Shown piece by piece: positions 27,901 to 42,900 of a stretch of 64,000 nt of DNA. How positions within the stretch are numbered: the stretch's first letter is position 1; each line of letters opens with the position of its first letter. Origin of the DNA: Phoronis australis. Taxonomy: Eukaryota > Phoronida > Phoronidae. Position numbers and translations under genes: made by a program. The notes under the pieces were generated by a model. That model had not been told where the DNA came from, did not search any database, and was given only the letters and a program-made list of their open reading frames with translations. The stretch lies in NCBI GenBank assembly GCA_002633005.1, contig NMRA01000617.1:70367-134366 (forward strand). Direction: 5' to 3'.

Positions 27901-30900
27901 TACGATACAGTTTACGCATACAGATCGTGACCACAGAAGGCCTTCAACACATGTTCAACGAATTTCTCTCATTGAAGTGGAGAAGAATGCGCGAATTAGG
28001 TCAAGAGCTTGGTTTAGAGACGACGGGTGGTGATTTTGAGCAAGACGATGACATAGATTTTGGTGTGCTACGCATAGATGAAGAATCTGGTTAGAAATTT
28101 GTGACTGGTGCGATTTAAATTAATGGAATCGGCGTGACTTTAATGATTTTTAGTCCGTGATACTTAGTGACTTATCAAGTGTGTGATTTCACAATTATCA
28201 TAAAGACCAGCCACAGCGTAAGTCACTTTGTATGAAATGATAAACAACCTTAACTTCCTGTGGATCGGACAGAAATGAATTAAAGAAAGCTTTTGACTCT
28301 TGAAAAGCGTCATTTCCGGGTGTCAGCTTTTAACGTGTAGATGATATTGTTGTGACAACCATTGTTTCATTTAGATATGACATATGAATTTGTTGTGCTG
28401 TTTGTAAGTATGCTATGTCTCTAAGAATGCTGTGGGGAAGGATCTCGGCTATTAACAACGTTGACTCCATACAAACGTGTGAAATGTTTGACATAAGAAT
28501 ATTTCAGCTAACTATATTGAATGTAGGGTTACTTTTGTACTAATTTTTAATTAGTAAATGGTATCACCTTCAATTGATAGTCTATCCATTTGTTGAATGA
28601 AAGAAATTGAATGATTAAAAGTATTTAATTGTAAACCAATCAGTCCATTTCTTGTGCATTGTGAGTTTCAGGCACAATTTAGAGTCACAGTAAGTGCTGC
28701 CTTCTTTTGTGTCTGGAATCTATTTTAGAAAGATTTAATATACAGCTGATCATATTTCCCAATTAAAACAATAATGCTGTTCATTGAGTGACTGCTTTTT
28801 TCTTTAACTTTTTGAGACAATGGTTTTTATATGGACTGTTGGGTACACATTGCAGGCTTCCTGGCAGCAGTTGTGTTTTTGCCAGAGCTTGATGGTGAGA
28901 GCGTTTTGTTTACATTCGTAGCATTGTTTGTCTTGTCTCTTTACAATATGACTATGACCTGTAACACAATCCCATTACTAACAAATGGGGGTGCTGACCG
29001 CCTTTGTTTGAAAATGATACAGAAACAGAATTTCGTGGACAGAATTGTTGAATGGCGGAGATAACACATTGCATATTCAAAATGTTAACAGCCGTGTGGG
29101 TCTTTGGCTAACAACAGGCCCCCTTCATACTCGGGTTCTGTAGAGGGTTAGTTGGCAATAGTCGGCAGTAACAGTGTGTAACACAGACTGCAATCGACAG
29201 TGCTGTCTGCTGGTGGTCTGTTTTAGGAGACCGGTTGGCTAATTTTCCTAGTGATCGCCGAACCGTTTCCAACGGGTCGAATAAAAAGGCCTTTCCACTT
29301 CTAACCACAAGACTCTCTGTGGCTTGTTGAGAATGCTTTTTTACCTGCATAAGGCCTTGGGCAATTAGTGTAGTGGTGCCAAAATAGCTGGGTGAAATCG
29401 TCAAAAGACAATTTAGTTTTGTTTCAATTGGAAATTTGGATATTCGAGTTATTTTTTCATGTAACCTAATACACACTACAGCAAAGATTTAACGCATTGT
29501 ACAATAGTCATGCAGTTGCAGCCGAGGGTTCAAATTTATCAAATTTGTGTATAGATTTGAAAACAAGATACTCAAAAATACTTGAATTTATTTGTTTTAA
29601 GTAGTTTTGAAAATGTTGGTTTCAAATCTAAGAAGCAAAGACAGGATTGTGAGATTTTAAGTTCTAACCCTGCAGAAGTAGTCTTTCAAGACAAATTCAA
29701 ACTCCATTGGCAAGTACCAAGAGGTGTTTGACTGTTATTCTTGCCTCCTGAATTCAAAATAGCAGTCTATTCTTGAAGTTGTGCTATGTGATAGTAGGAA
29801 CACCAAGTTGTAACTTTTAGCAACCTGCACATGAGATATTTTCACGAGTATTAAAAAAGAGGAGAGTTTAAGTTTGGTTTATTTCTTAGATGTATGAGGG
29901 CACGTACACAAAGTTTGACTTGGGGCAGTCATTTTGGCTGCTATGAGGTTTTCATATCTGTGAATGTGCATATTTCAATCATTATGTCAAGTCCTAGGAT
30001 TCTTCCAAGAATGTAGAGTGCTGTCAAGTGGCAGGTTGATTGCCGTGTACATGTTTTGAGACCTAACCTGGCTGAAGCTAGGGTTTTAGCCATCTCTTGA
30101 CCAAATCCCTTTAATGTTGAAACATCACCGAGAGATAGTTGGAGGCTACGGAATTATTGGAGGGGAGCGATATGAAAAAACTTGCGAGTCATGAAAGGAA
30201 TTACCATTTCATCAGGCGCTTTATAGTTAAGTTCAGAGAGCGCTAGATAGCATATCTTGGTATTCACCACTGTTGTTACACGATGTTGTAAGGTGCACAC
30301 TTTTGTTCTTCAGGAGATTCTATGGCATGAGAATTTCATGTTTGTCATAGAACAAGGTCCCCCTTCTTGTCATATTGACCTTTTATGGATAAAGAGATGT
30401 ACAAGTTATGGATGAAAAGGAGGCATCAAAGCAGGTGAAACAAATTGTCTAATCACCAAGGTCTCCACTCTGAGACGCTCTCACATTAAGTTTTCATCGC
30501 CGTAAAAAGGTCGAAGGGGTGCATTCTTTAGATGACGCGAACTGATGGCTAACATTTTTTCCAGGTTTCACAATGTTCTCCAGACGGTGCATGAAACGGA
30601 CGACAATGAAAAATTAGTACAGGGATTGTATGAGAACTACCTGGAGATGAAGTTCAAGGACCCGCGGTTGGAAGGGGTGAGGCTTGCAGCTATGAAACAT
30701 GATCATCATATAAATTCTTCCTATTGAAGTGTCTAATAAGCAGAAGTACAGTAAAGTAATTCCTCAGTTGTTTAGCACACAATGTGGCCAATAAATGAAA
30801 ATCTGTTTCGACGAATTTCTCCACAAAATAACGATTAAGAAGCTCTTAGTCTATTACTGATATGGTGTGCGCAGTGTAGATGTTACAAAAGAAATTGGTA

Positions 30901-33900
30901 AATTTTCCATTGTTTACAGTAAAGTTATGAGCCTTTGGAAAACTGCAAAATGGCAATTTGGGCGTCTGTTTTTATTTGAAATAGATGGAGAGTTACCATA
31001 TTCTGCATCATTTTCAAATTTCTCAGACAATCATCAGCAGACAGAAGATATTGTCTGTGTGTGTAATTAATGTTACAATGACGATTTTGGTCTCTGCCAC
31101 ACGCAATCAGGCATACATATATTCATTTAGCATATTAAGACCCAGTTGAGTGAACAGAAACCTGACTTCAATGTCGGACTGTGTTATTTGGAGGTATTTG
31201 AACCCACAGTCCTTAGATTGAGATGAGTATTTTCTACCATTACTACCACTCTGCCTCTAGATCGTCACCCGTCCCAATTGTTTTAAGTTTCTTTTATTAC
31301 AAACTGCTACCTCTTGTTTGCACAGCATGTTTTTGCATTAGGTGTAAACTTGCAGTAATGTGGTTAGATTTAGTATTGACTTTTGATTGAAATTAAACCT
31401 TGTGAATTCATTGGTTACTTTTCAACATTTCAGGTCAACCTAGCCAATGAGTGGCTCTGTTTCAATGACCTAATCAACCAAGAAGTCCTTCACCATCAGA
31501 ACTGGACCATAGCTAAATACCTGGCCTATCTACCCGTCACGTTCCACCTTATATTTGCCACCAGTGCATTCCCAAAAATACAGTACCCATCCAGCTCATA
31601 CGAGGTCAGTTAGAAAAGTCTGGCATAGAAGCAACGTCCAGATGTTTGTATTCACCTGATTGTTTTTTTCACAAAAAATCATGATTTTTCAAGGACATTG
31701 CCCTATTTTCTGCAAACATGATTTTTCTCACACGAAACTTGCAAATTGTGTTTTTTATTCTGTTAGCTACAAAAGCACGTCACCTCTGATTTTATTTTAA
31801 GGTGACATGTTTAGATGTCTTCCTGAAATATCTAAATAACTAGCATCTGTCAACCCATAAAACTATGCGCTCACATATTTGTATGTGAGCGCGGCGCATT
31901 GTGCCGTCAACCCTGTTCATTCGGCGTCCTACCAGCGCCCACTGCTGTTTCTCAAAAATCTTTGGATATACATGAAATTTTGCAAGATTCGTTCCTTTTA
32001 TAGATGGGATGGCATGAGCGAATTTGTCGGACTGATAAAACTACCAGTGTGCCTCCTAGTGGCAATTTTAGTTTTTTAAGTTTACCTCTGTGTCTTCATA
32101 TTTCCTTAACGGATTTTCACAAGATTTGGCAAATAGGTATTTATTAGTGAGATGACGCCACCTTGCCATTTTCAGATGGCGTTGAGGTATCTTGTGCCAC
32201 CTAGTGGCCATTTTTATTGTTTTCGAGTTTTAAGGTGTCTACTCTTCTATCAACCAAATCATTCTAAGAATGATTATGGAAATTGGCATGAGACATACGG
32301 TGAAGAGGACGGCTGATGGTAATTTTGGGATGTTTCCAACTAATGTGATGCCACCTAGTGGCAATTTTGTTTTTGTTTTGTTTTGTTTTTTGTGTCCATG
32401 GCTTTATCTCCTGTACCCTAAGTGGCAGGATCTTAGTTAAATTTAGCTGTACTTGTTGGAGGTTGACGAGTTTGAGACAGATTGGACTACTGCTGTGACC
32501 CTTAGTGGAATTTTTTTCCCATTTTGCTCTGCATCTTTGGAGTTCCTTGACTCATTTTTATGAAATTTGGCAAGTGGCTTTCTATTTAAAGAGGCGATGA
32601 CAGCTTCCCATTTTCAGATGGATTTGACATAGTGTATGCCTCCTACTTGCCATTTTTGTTATTTTAGATTCTGTTTTTGGCGTTCATTTCTCTTTCGGCC
32701 AAAAAACTCTATTACGAAAATTTTTCAATGTGTTTTTATTGAGAAGAGCATGGATGACAATGATTGTTGGACTATTTTGACTACTGTGGCGCCCACTAAT
32801 GACACTTTGCTTTTTTCGCAACGACAGATGTTTCTTCTAAACCCCTGCAGGTTGTTTGCGAAATTTAGCAAGAGAGTGTATTTCTATGAATGTGATAACC
32901 AATGACAACGACTTTTGCACGTACTGTACCGCTATGCCTCTTAGTGCCACTTTTATTTTTTTATGATCTTGGCAGGTGTGTTGCTGTTGAGGGGAGCATT
33001 TGTTGACTTGCTATGTTCCCCCTTAAAGGTTGTTTTAACATTACAAACATTGTTCTGTTTAGTGGAAATGTTTGAAGTAGTAATCATCCGTTCTGCCTGC
33101 AACACATGCAATGGACACAATGGGCGCTTATCAACACTCCACTTTGGTATTGAACTTTAAGGCCTTTTAGTCTAAGAAGTTTGCTGTCAATAATAAAGAG
33201 GTTGAATAAAGTGTAGCTAATAGAATACAGAAATAAAATTTACAAGTTTTGTGTGAAAAAAAATTACGAAATAAAAAATGCAGTCCTATGATTACGGACA
33301 TCTGAACATTAGTTTGGGCACATACTAAGATTCTTTGATAATCAAGGATTTTTAAAATAGTTGTTTTATGACTCTATAGTTAGTCCTTAAAGTTATTTAA
33401 ATAAGAAATTCACTGAAGTTTCGGCTTACCTGATCTTCACATGTAAGACTTTTTTCAGAACCATCTGAAGTATCAGAAGTCAGTTAACCTAGTTACGGCA
33501 TTGACCAATGACATGTCTCCATTTGTTCGCGGCCACCTCAACCTGCAGACGACAGTACTAGACGTATTACCTCCCCTGATGGACATCATTCAGCCCTCGC
33601 TGCGACCTGTAAGTAAATGATAGACTGGAGTCTTAAGTAAAAACTGTTGTTGATCTAAACATGAACAAGAGTATCTGTGTGACCCAATGTTTGAGTTCTC
33701 ACAGTTTTGTTGATGTCTCTGAACAATGCCACAGTCCCAAATAGAAATCTCCTTTGTCTTGAAGGTAGGAAACCGTGTTGTTACATTGGCCTTGTTTTAG
33801 AAATAACGGGCTGATTCTAGGAGTCATTTTGGAAAATACGCCATCAAGTTTATCCAACTTCCTGCCATTAGAGTTGTAGGTCACAGCACAGCAGTAAAAC

Positions 33901-36900
33901 TGTCATTCAATGGTAGAATGCAGGTATTGCATTTTAATGCAGTAGATAAAATCTAGAAAAAAGCAAGACACCAACAAATAATATGAAAATGAGGCGGAAG
34001 AACTGCTTGATGGATGTTGAAGCATCGTCGTGGGTAAATATCGAGAGATTCAAAAGTCGCTGTGTAATCTTGGACCATCCTATGTAGCACTCGACTGTCG
34101 TTGCACAACAATGTTAAGATGTTTTAGAAAATTGTCAATGTAAACTGTTCTAGCAAGAAAATGAGAGTATGTTAGCCGACAATTTGATAATCTTAATTGC
34201 TCCATTTGTATTCAAAATTGGTACCAATAAACCATTCATGTGAGCTGTCACTCGATTAAGTGACCTAAAATTTCATGAGCTAAGGATCCGTGGTGTTGCT
34301 GACCTAACACAAAAACGCTAAGCGATAGATTACCCTGCACCAATAACTGCAAATCAACTCACTTCTGTGTTTATGGTAGGTGAACACGCAGCTGTACAGT
34401 GGACGAGAGAAGGAGGAACTAGCCAATTTGATCCGCACCATGATTGGCTACAATCTGACCTATATACAGGAGAAGGATGAAGACGGACAGTATACGTACT
34501 TACTAGAACCGTAAGTTTACGTGGGGCTCCCTACGTGGGGCATGCGCCTACAGCGTTGCCGTATTCACTTTCTGTGGTTTTGTTTCTCTTTGGGTCATTC
34601 CCAAAATGTTTCTTCACTTCTACCTACCTTCTGTCCTCAGAGATGGGTACAATACACCCCACAAGTATGTAAACAAAATGACCCAGCTGGGCAGTAGCTG
34701 AATTAGTGGTCAGATTAGTGTCCCCTCCTGACAGAATGAAATAAATTAACAGGAAAGTTAGCAGGGTGGCTAGGCCGTTCTGTAATTAAAGTTTTGCTGA
34801 TGTAATAGCCATTATTATTCATCTGTGATCTTAACATAATCAGCCGTTGTGACGGGGAAACAAGAGTCGTCACATTTGTTTTTGGCCAGAACGTGAGCAC
34901 GAACTTTACTTACTTCCTAAGTTTACTTACGCGCTAATTTTAAAGTTCGGAAAAAGTATTTTGTCTGATTACATTTATCCTGTAGTATAGATTGGTAGGT
35001 AGGTCAACTAAATATTATTTCGGCATTTCATACTTATTTTCTGTCAATTGCAAAGTAATTCATTTTTTGAAATTTAGATATATAATTCCATGTGTCAGAT
35101 TACAAATAGAATCTGTCGCACACATTCATTGAGAAAGAAAAAAGCAAACAACAGGCACATGCAACAAAACCAATAAGCAAGACATATAATTTTTTTTTAA
35201 ATTATAACTTGAAGGATATGTCTATCATACCATTTTCTTCCACTACAAAGACCTTGAAGAAAGTTCTGAGTGTGTTGGATAGAAGGATTGTTAGTTGTAA
35301 TAACATTAGATATTTATTGTTCAATAGTTCCAATTCATGGATTAAAAACATATTTATTCACAAGTTTTCTGTAAAACTAGATAATAATGCATCTTTACTC
35401 AACTATTACACTGACTACGAAATTAAAGAAATATATATAATCTCCCTTTCAATCTACCCGTAAACCCTATAATGTTTAAATACTTTTTCATCCACAAAAG
35501 AATTTATACAAATTTTAAAAAGTATTTGGTATTTCACAAACAGACCAATGTCCCTACCGTGGCAAGGTCCAGACTTTTCAGCATATGTTTTACAGCTGCT
35601 TCTGTGTTAAACTTTTCTGGAATTCTTTACGTCATTTCATAAGTAGTTTTTAATTTACACACTGAGCCATCTATGTACCACTTCTTAGTTTGCTTCTTTG
35701 GCAATCTAAGTGAAATCTTAAATACCATATACACTCATGCTCAACATTATATTTATACATCATCGAGAGATAGGTCTCAAGCTTGTTTTAATAAGTTCAG
35801 ATGTATACTTTTTGACGCAGTGAACCTCATTTTATTTAACGCCTCGGATAAAACTTCAGAACAGTGGAGGGTTTTGCAGGCATCTCTTTAAAATGATTCA
35901 AGCAATATATGGTGTTATTTTTTAACCACTTCTGTTGTATTATAAGACAACTGACCTTTTCACAAATTACCACCTACGTAAATGTAAACGTAAGTTAGGT
36001 TAATTAAACCGTGTGAATGTGAGTGTTAATGAGTGTATGAAAGTCCTCCCCTCCCCGTTTCCCTCCCCCTTTTATAATAATCTCGGCTAATTATCCACCC
36101 AATCATTAGGAATTATTTTCGAGACACTTATTTGTTCAATTTGTATGACGTATTGTTCTCTCAGTATGTTTTAAAGATATGTAGTCAGGGCCACCCAACC
36201 CCAACCATATCTACTAATCACTAATGATATGCTTTCTGGGTAAATAAACGTATTCAATAAAAAAATAAGCAAGACGTGAACGTTGATTCTTTTCAGAAAT
36301 ATGGAACTGGTGGTGCGATATCCTGGCATGAAACAGCACAAGTCGTTGACGTATGCAGCCAAGCAGCTTATTGGCAGAGAGGTGAATATTGTGATGTGTT
36401 GGTTTCTAGTGCATTTTCCTTGAATTTGTTTCCTCTCAACATTTACACTTGTGCCTTCATACCCACGTAGCTGAGAGAAGTTTGAAGTTTTAAATTGCAA
36501 AGAACATTGCTTGGTAAACTTCTATTTTTATTGTTTAAGGTTATGTTGGATGTTACTGACAAGTCTGTACATTTGGCCAAATATTTACAAAACTATAGAA
36601 TTTAATTTGGCAAAATTATATATTTTCTGAAAGCAGAAATTCAGAATTTGTAGAATTTTATTGTTGACTTGATACCAGTCTTAGAGGAGGCAGTGTGGCG
36701 TATTGTGATAGGTGCCCGCTTTCTTTACTCAAAGTCCCGTGTTTGAGTCTCGATAGGCCACACAGGTAGACCCTTGAGTCATGTTTTTAGCTCCTCAGCT
36801 CAGTTTTAACTTTATATGTTAATAAAACTCAAAAATGGTTCCAGTGGATGGGTGCAATGGGTCCCCATGCGCAGCCTGTGCACGTCTGGTACAATTTGTA

Positions 36901-39900
36901 CCTGACCGCCTGCACTTACTTTTTAATAAAATAACCAGTCTTCCATTGATAAGCTGAACATGACCATATTTTTTAGCAAACTTTAGCAAAAAGGAAAGGA
37001 ACATTCACAGCAAAAAAACAGGATCAATTACACGCCGGGTTGATCAAATTTCATGTGACTTTAAATCTTCAAAATAAAATCTCAAAAACGCTGTTATAGT
37101 TTTCTAAATTATCGTTTCGTTTTATGCAACTTTTTTTTTCACAAAAGTAGTAACTCCTATTTCTGATAGTACGTCATGCCAAAGTGAAACATTTTAAAAG
37201 CAATTCCTAACAACGTTTTGGAGAGCAATGCATTAAACATGACATCTGAAAGTTTCATGTTAATCCACGCGGCTACTTCTGAGTTATGATGTTCCGAAAT
37301 CGGCCAAAATACAATTTTTTTCTGGGATCTTACATAATGCTGAAATGTTGAAAATGCTGCCATCTATTGGCTATTTTGTTTGACTGCATCACAGGCATGT
37401 TTGAATGACTCATTGACCATTCAGAGTGATGTTTTGAAATGTTCGTAATTGTAGCATATTGCTGCCTAAACCAATTCTGAGATTTCTCTCTTTTACTGTG
37501 TAATATTTTTATGGGCTTTTGTAATACAAATGTAACTAGATGGTGCTGCCATCTGTGTCAAGGTGTCCAGTTGATGTTTCTTCTAAACCGCTCGAAGGTT
37601 CTTCTTGAAAATGTAGGATTTGTTCAAATGGAAGTTGCAAAGGATGTTGATTACTTTTAGATGGATCCGACTATGGCTGTGCCTCCTAGTGGCAATTTTA
37701 TTTTTTACGCTTAGCTCTGTTCCTTCAGAGTTCCTTGACAGATTTTCATTAAATTTTGTCAATAGGTTTCTTTTACGGAGACAAGCACCACTTTTGTTAT
37801 TGGACAGATTTGACGTATTCTGTGCCTTTTCACTTATTCGTTATATATATATTTTTTTTTGGTGTCTTTATAATTTTTTTGGTGTCTGCTTCTCTATCTG
37901 CCAAGCTGGTCATGAAAATTGGCAGATGTGTTCCTGCTGACAGATATTCGAACGGTATGAGTACTGTGGTGCTCCCCGGTGGCAATTTTGTTGTTTTGCA
38001 TCCACGTCAGTATCTGATAAGCCCCTTGCAGGATGTTTGTGAAAAATAAGCAAATTTATTCCTATGAATATGACAATATTTGACAAATTCTTTCAGGCAG
38101 ATCCTACTACCGCTTAGCCTCGTATTTGCAATTTTAGTTTCTTACATTAGCTTCTGTATTGTTGGAATTCTTTGACAAATTTTCATGAAATTAGACTAAT
38201 AGATTTCTATTGGAGATTAGATGAAGACGCTTTCTAATTTTTGGCACTAATAAACACTCCTAGGTGCAGTTGTAAGTGCTATTTCAACACTTTGCCTTGC
38301 TCTTGTAGATATAAGAAAGCTTCACATTGCTTATTTTCTGTAGATTGATATTGAGAAGATGAGGAGATCAGAAGCCATCTTGAACAAGAACACTGACAGC
38401 ACTGCCGCCGTGCAGAACTCTGACAAGTATGAGCTCTTTTTAAAGTCACACCCCCAGGTTGAAATTTGACTGCATGAGTTGCAAGCTTCGATTTTCATGC
38501 GATCAATTTTTTCATTGAGTCACAAGTAAAGTTGGTGGCTGCACGATCTGATCTCGGAATTTTTTCATCAAAGAGCTTTGACTTAAGTCTGGATATCTCC
38601 TTTACCAAGCTTAGGACTTCTGAGATTTGTAAGATCTGGCATTTTGTTATACTTCAAGACTGTAGTTGGCTAACGAAGGTCATCACATTAGAAAAGGCGG
38701 AACACATATCTGCTAGGGACCATTCGAAGTTATCGCCATTGTCACGAGCGTACGAACCATATGCTATAGGGGGCAGTGGGATGGGCTTGCTGCCAGGATA
38801 CCCTTTTGCCGCTCTGAAATCGGCAATGTCAAATAACAGAGGTCAACATCATTAATTGCTTTTTCATATCGTAAAAACACGAAATAACCTGTGGCGGAAA
38901 TGTTGCTAAGATACTTACAGCTAGTTTTATAGGCTTTTGTGTGGAGGGAGGGAGCATAGAGAAAGGTGTGCTTTCCGCTTTGGAAAATGGCAAGAATTGT
39001 GAACAGTCTCCTTAGTAATGAAATGGTCAATTACCACCAGATGGAGTTGCTGCTTTGTAGTTTCAGATACATTAATCCCTTTGTTATTTCAAACAAAAAT
39101 AATTGCCAAAATTGTCACGGGGTGCATTTGAAACGAGGGCTGACGGCTGACTACATTGCTGCAAATAAAGATTCATTAAGAGTTGTTTTATGACAACATT
39201 GCAGTACAAACTGTACAAAGAATAATAGACAACTCCTTTAAAATTTATTTTTTTGGAAAATTTTGATGACATGCAATTCTACCTTTCCATTGTATCGTGT
39301 GGTAACTTAGTGAAGAATTTTGCATTTTGTTGTTTAAATATATTTTGTTTTTTAGTTTTCAATATAAAAAAATGATTGTTTCTAAATACACAAAACTTGC
39401 CATTTTTGTTAGTACCATTTACTTTTTAGTTTTTGCCATATTCTTNTAGGGACCATTCAAAGTTATCGCCATTTTCACGAGCGTATGAACCATATGCTAT
39501 AGGGGGCAGTGGGAGGGGCTTGCTGCCAGCGTACCCTTTTGCCGTTCTGAAATCGGCAATGTCAAATAACAGATGGCAACATCATTAATTGCTTTTTCAT
39601 ATCGTAAAAACATGACGAAATAACCTGTGGCAGAAATGTTGCTAAGATACTTATAAATATCGTTAGTTTTATAGGCTTTTGTGTGGAGGGAGGGAGCTTT
39701 AGAGAAAGGTGTGCTTTCTGCTTTGGAAAATGGCAAGAATTGTGAACAGTCTCCTTAGTAATGAAATGGTCAATTGCCACCAGATGGAGTTGCTGCTTTG
39801 TAGTTTCAGATACATTAATCCCTTTGTTATTTCAAACAAAAATAATTGCCAAAATTGTCACGGGGTGCATTTGAAACGAGGGCTGACGGCTGACTACATT

Positions 39901-42900
39901 GCTGCAAATAAAGATTCATTAAGAGTTGTTTTATGACAACATTGCAGTACAAACTGTACAAAGAATAATAGACAACTCCTTTAAAATTTATTTTTTTGGA
40001 AAATTTTGATGACATGCAATTCTACCTTTCCATTGTATCGTGTGGTAACTTAGTGAAGAATTTTGCATTTTGTTGTTTAAATATATTTTGTTTTTTAGTT
40101 TTCAATATAAAAAAATGATTGTTTCTAAATACACAAAACTTGCCATTTTTGTTAGTACCATTTACTTTTTAGTTTTTGCCATATTCTTTTCAGATGTTGT
40201 CGTGCTTTGATAAAGTTTAACAATACTTTAACAAAATCTGTCAACATCTTTTGAAGTCTGTCGCACTGTCTTCCTGGTGGCCATAATTTTCAGCTCAGAT
40301 CTGAGCGTAATTGTTGCATTCTGACCGCAGGTTTAAAAAACCGGGAAAAGGAACCAAAACATCAAACCAGGTACCCAATCACCTGAAGCAGAAATTGGAA
40401 CCTGTGGCAATAACGCCTCAAGCCGAAAAGGTAATGTGTTGCTGTTATTAAGTTGACAAAATCATGTTTGAAAAATTAAGTTGAGGGTATGTAGGATGTT
40501 ACAGACAAGCCGGCGTATTTAGCCAAATATCTGTATGGGAGGGGGGCAGGCACTTTTTTTTTGCCCCCACCACCCATATTTATCATTTATTTCTTCAGCC
40601 CACCACCTGTAATTTTTTATATAAGTTTCAAATGCAACCACCCGTAATTTTTTTGTTGTTCTTGTGGTTGACTGCACAGGCACTTGAGTTTATCTGTTCC
40701 TCGATAACCACTGACGTTATTCATTACTAAGAAAAAATGTTTCTTATGTATGGTTATTAGCCATCGAGAAATTTGAGTGCCTGTGGTTGACTGTTGTTCT
40801 GGGCATGCCGATGGGGAGATCGGAGGGAGTGAAAAAGACAGAGATTTTTGCAAGTTGCGTATTTGTTTTAGTTGTTGATTCTGCGCGGATTGTTCATAAA
40901 ACTTACTGAAATTACCCACCATCAAACATTTATGGCACAATGAAACAACAATGACCTGTAAATTTTTATTTTTTTGAAGTACGACCACCAGCCATTTTAA
41001 ATTTAAATCAAACACAACCACTCATAAATTTTTATTACAACTGCCTCCTCCCCACACAGATTTTACTGGAACAGCCCTCAGTAAAAGTGTTTATTTTCTA
41101 AAAGTAGAAAGCATGTAGCATGTAATTTTTGACTTTTTACAATTCTGTCGTTAATTGGGTACTTTGAGACCATGATCAGTGCATAAAATGACGTGTCGTG
41201 AGAAGACGACTTGTAGAGTCTGGTTTCAAGCTAAAACAAAGTATGAGTTCTTTTAATGGTAATTTAAACTTTCTGAAAATATTGGAAATGCTACGCGTTT
41301 TCACTTGTAAAGTATGGAGTTTTAACATGAAGGTAACTGATTATATGATAGAAAGGTTGCCAGCCCAGGAAAGATAAGGAAAAACTTCTGTTCATCACTT
41401 TGCAAGTTTCATTGCAAGTTTATACATTCAGTGATGCTTGGTAGCGAGCATAGGTTACCCTCTGGCCCTCTGTCCATACACTCTATGATGGTTAACAACT
41501 TTACATTTTTTACTCTGTTCAGAGTATACCAAGGCAGGTTATAATTCATCAGCACCATCTAGTTACCCGTGACATAGAAACGTTTATGCCCTGTCCTGCT
41601 CTAGCATGGAGTTAACTAAAAAAATGTAGTAACTTCTCATTCAGGCGTTGGCTTCAAACTGTCTGTTTTCGTGTAGTTGGGAAGTGTTGCCATGCAAACA
41701 TATTCATCACAGTATCTCCCATACTGACGTGCTTGTAACCAGCGAGTGCTTCGGTTCTCTCAGCAGGGCTTCCTTATCATGTTATAATTTTTACACTGAA
41801 ATAAGTTGTTTTTAATCATTTAATGTGCTTTTCATGTACGCAGACCTTCTTCATTGAAATCCTGTAAAAGGGGACTCTTGTAGTGACTGTAAGCGCATAA
41901 TCTGTTAGATTAATCTGTTAGCCAGGAAATTTTTCCCCGGGGACGCCTGCGGGAGTTTGATTTGTGTAATGGTTTACCTGATGATAATTCTATTCCAACA
42001 AAGCATAATGTAGTCATTAAGGTAAATTTCAATTGTGCCTGATTTGATTAAATTCGCCGTTGTTTGCGCTTGCACCTGTAAAGGTCAATGAGCCTTACGG
42101 GAGACTCGTTTCATGTTAGTGGTAATGTCATTACCGTGTACGGTTTATTTATTAAAGCTCTTTGATAGGTTGACATTTTCAAGGTTTTCCTTTGATGGAT
42201 TCCCCCCGGAGGCCTTGAAACTTTAACGAGTTTGATCTAATTAGTTATAACATGTTTTTATCGCTGGTCACACTAGTCAGGATTGACATTTTAGTATAGA
42301 AACCGGACTGTAATTCATTTTGCATATAAAACTGTTTTCCTTAACACTGTCTAAGTTTCCAATGCAAACATTAAGTCAGTTGCCTGCCTCAGACCTTACC
42401 TTAAAAATTAAGACAAAATGAAGAAAATAAGAAAATAATGTGTCAAAGAAATTTTGTGCGACCGAAATTTTCAACACTGCTGTAGATGTGTTGGCATAAG
42501 ATTTTTATGGGCCCACATATTTATATGTGGTCGCATATTGCCGTCATCTCTGTCTGGGCGTCTGGCGTCCGCAGCTGTATCTCCTAAACCCCTCTCAGGA
42601 TCTTATTGAGATTTGGCAGCTGTGCTGCTATGAAGCTAACGACAGGTGACAACGAATTTCGGACCTCTCCAGCTACCAGTGTGCCCCCTAGTGGCAATTT
42701 TAATTTTTATGCGCCCACATATTTATATGTGGACGCATTATGCCGTCATCTCTGTCCGTCCGGGCGGCGTCCGCAGTTCTATCTCCAAAACCCTTTGACA
42801 TACGTTCATGAAATTTGGCACATATGTTCCATTCATGAATGGGACGGCATGTGCGAACTTTCGGACGGATCCGACTACCGGTGTGCCCCCTAGCGGCAAT

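Noticed and set aside
28831-29064. Hydrophobic 77-codon open frame
   Set aside because: Possible membrane segments, but no promoter, homologue or start context to support it.
38532-38855. 107-codon plus-strand frame near duplication A
   Set aside because: The corresponding frame does not hold in the second copy, and no motif is present.
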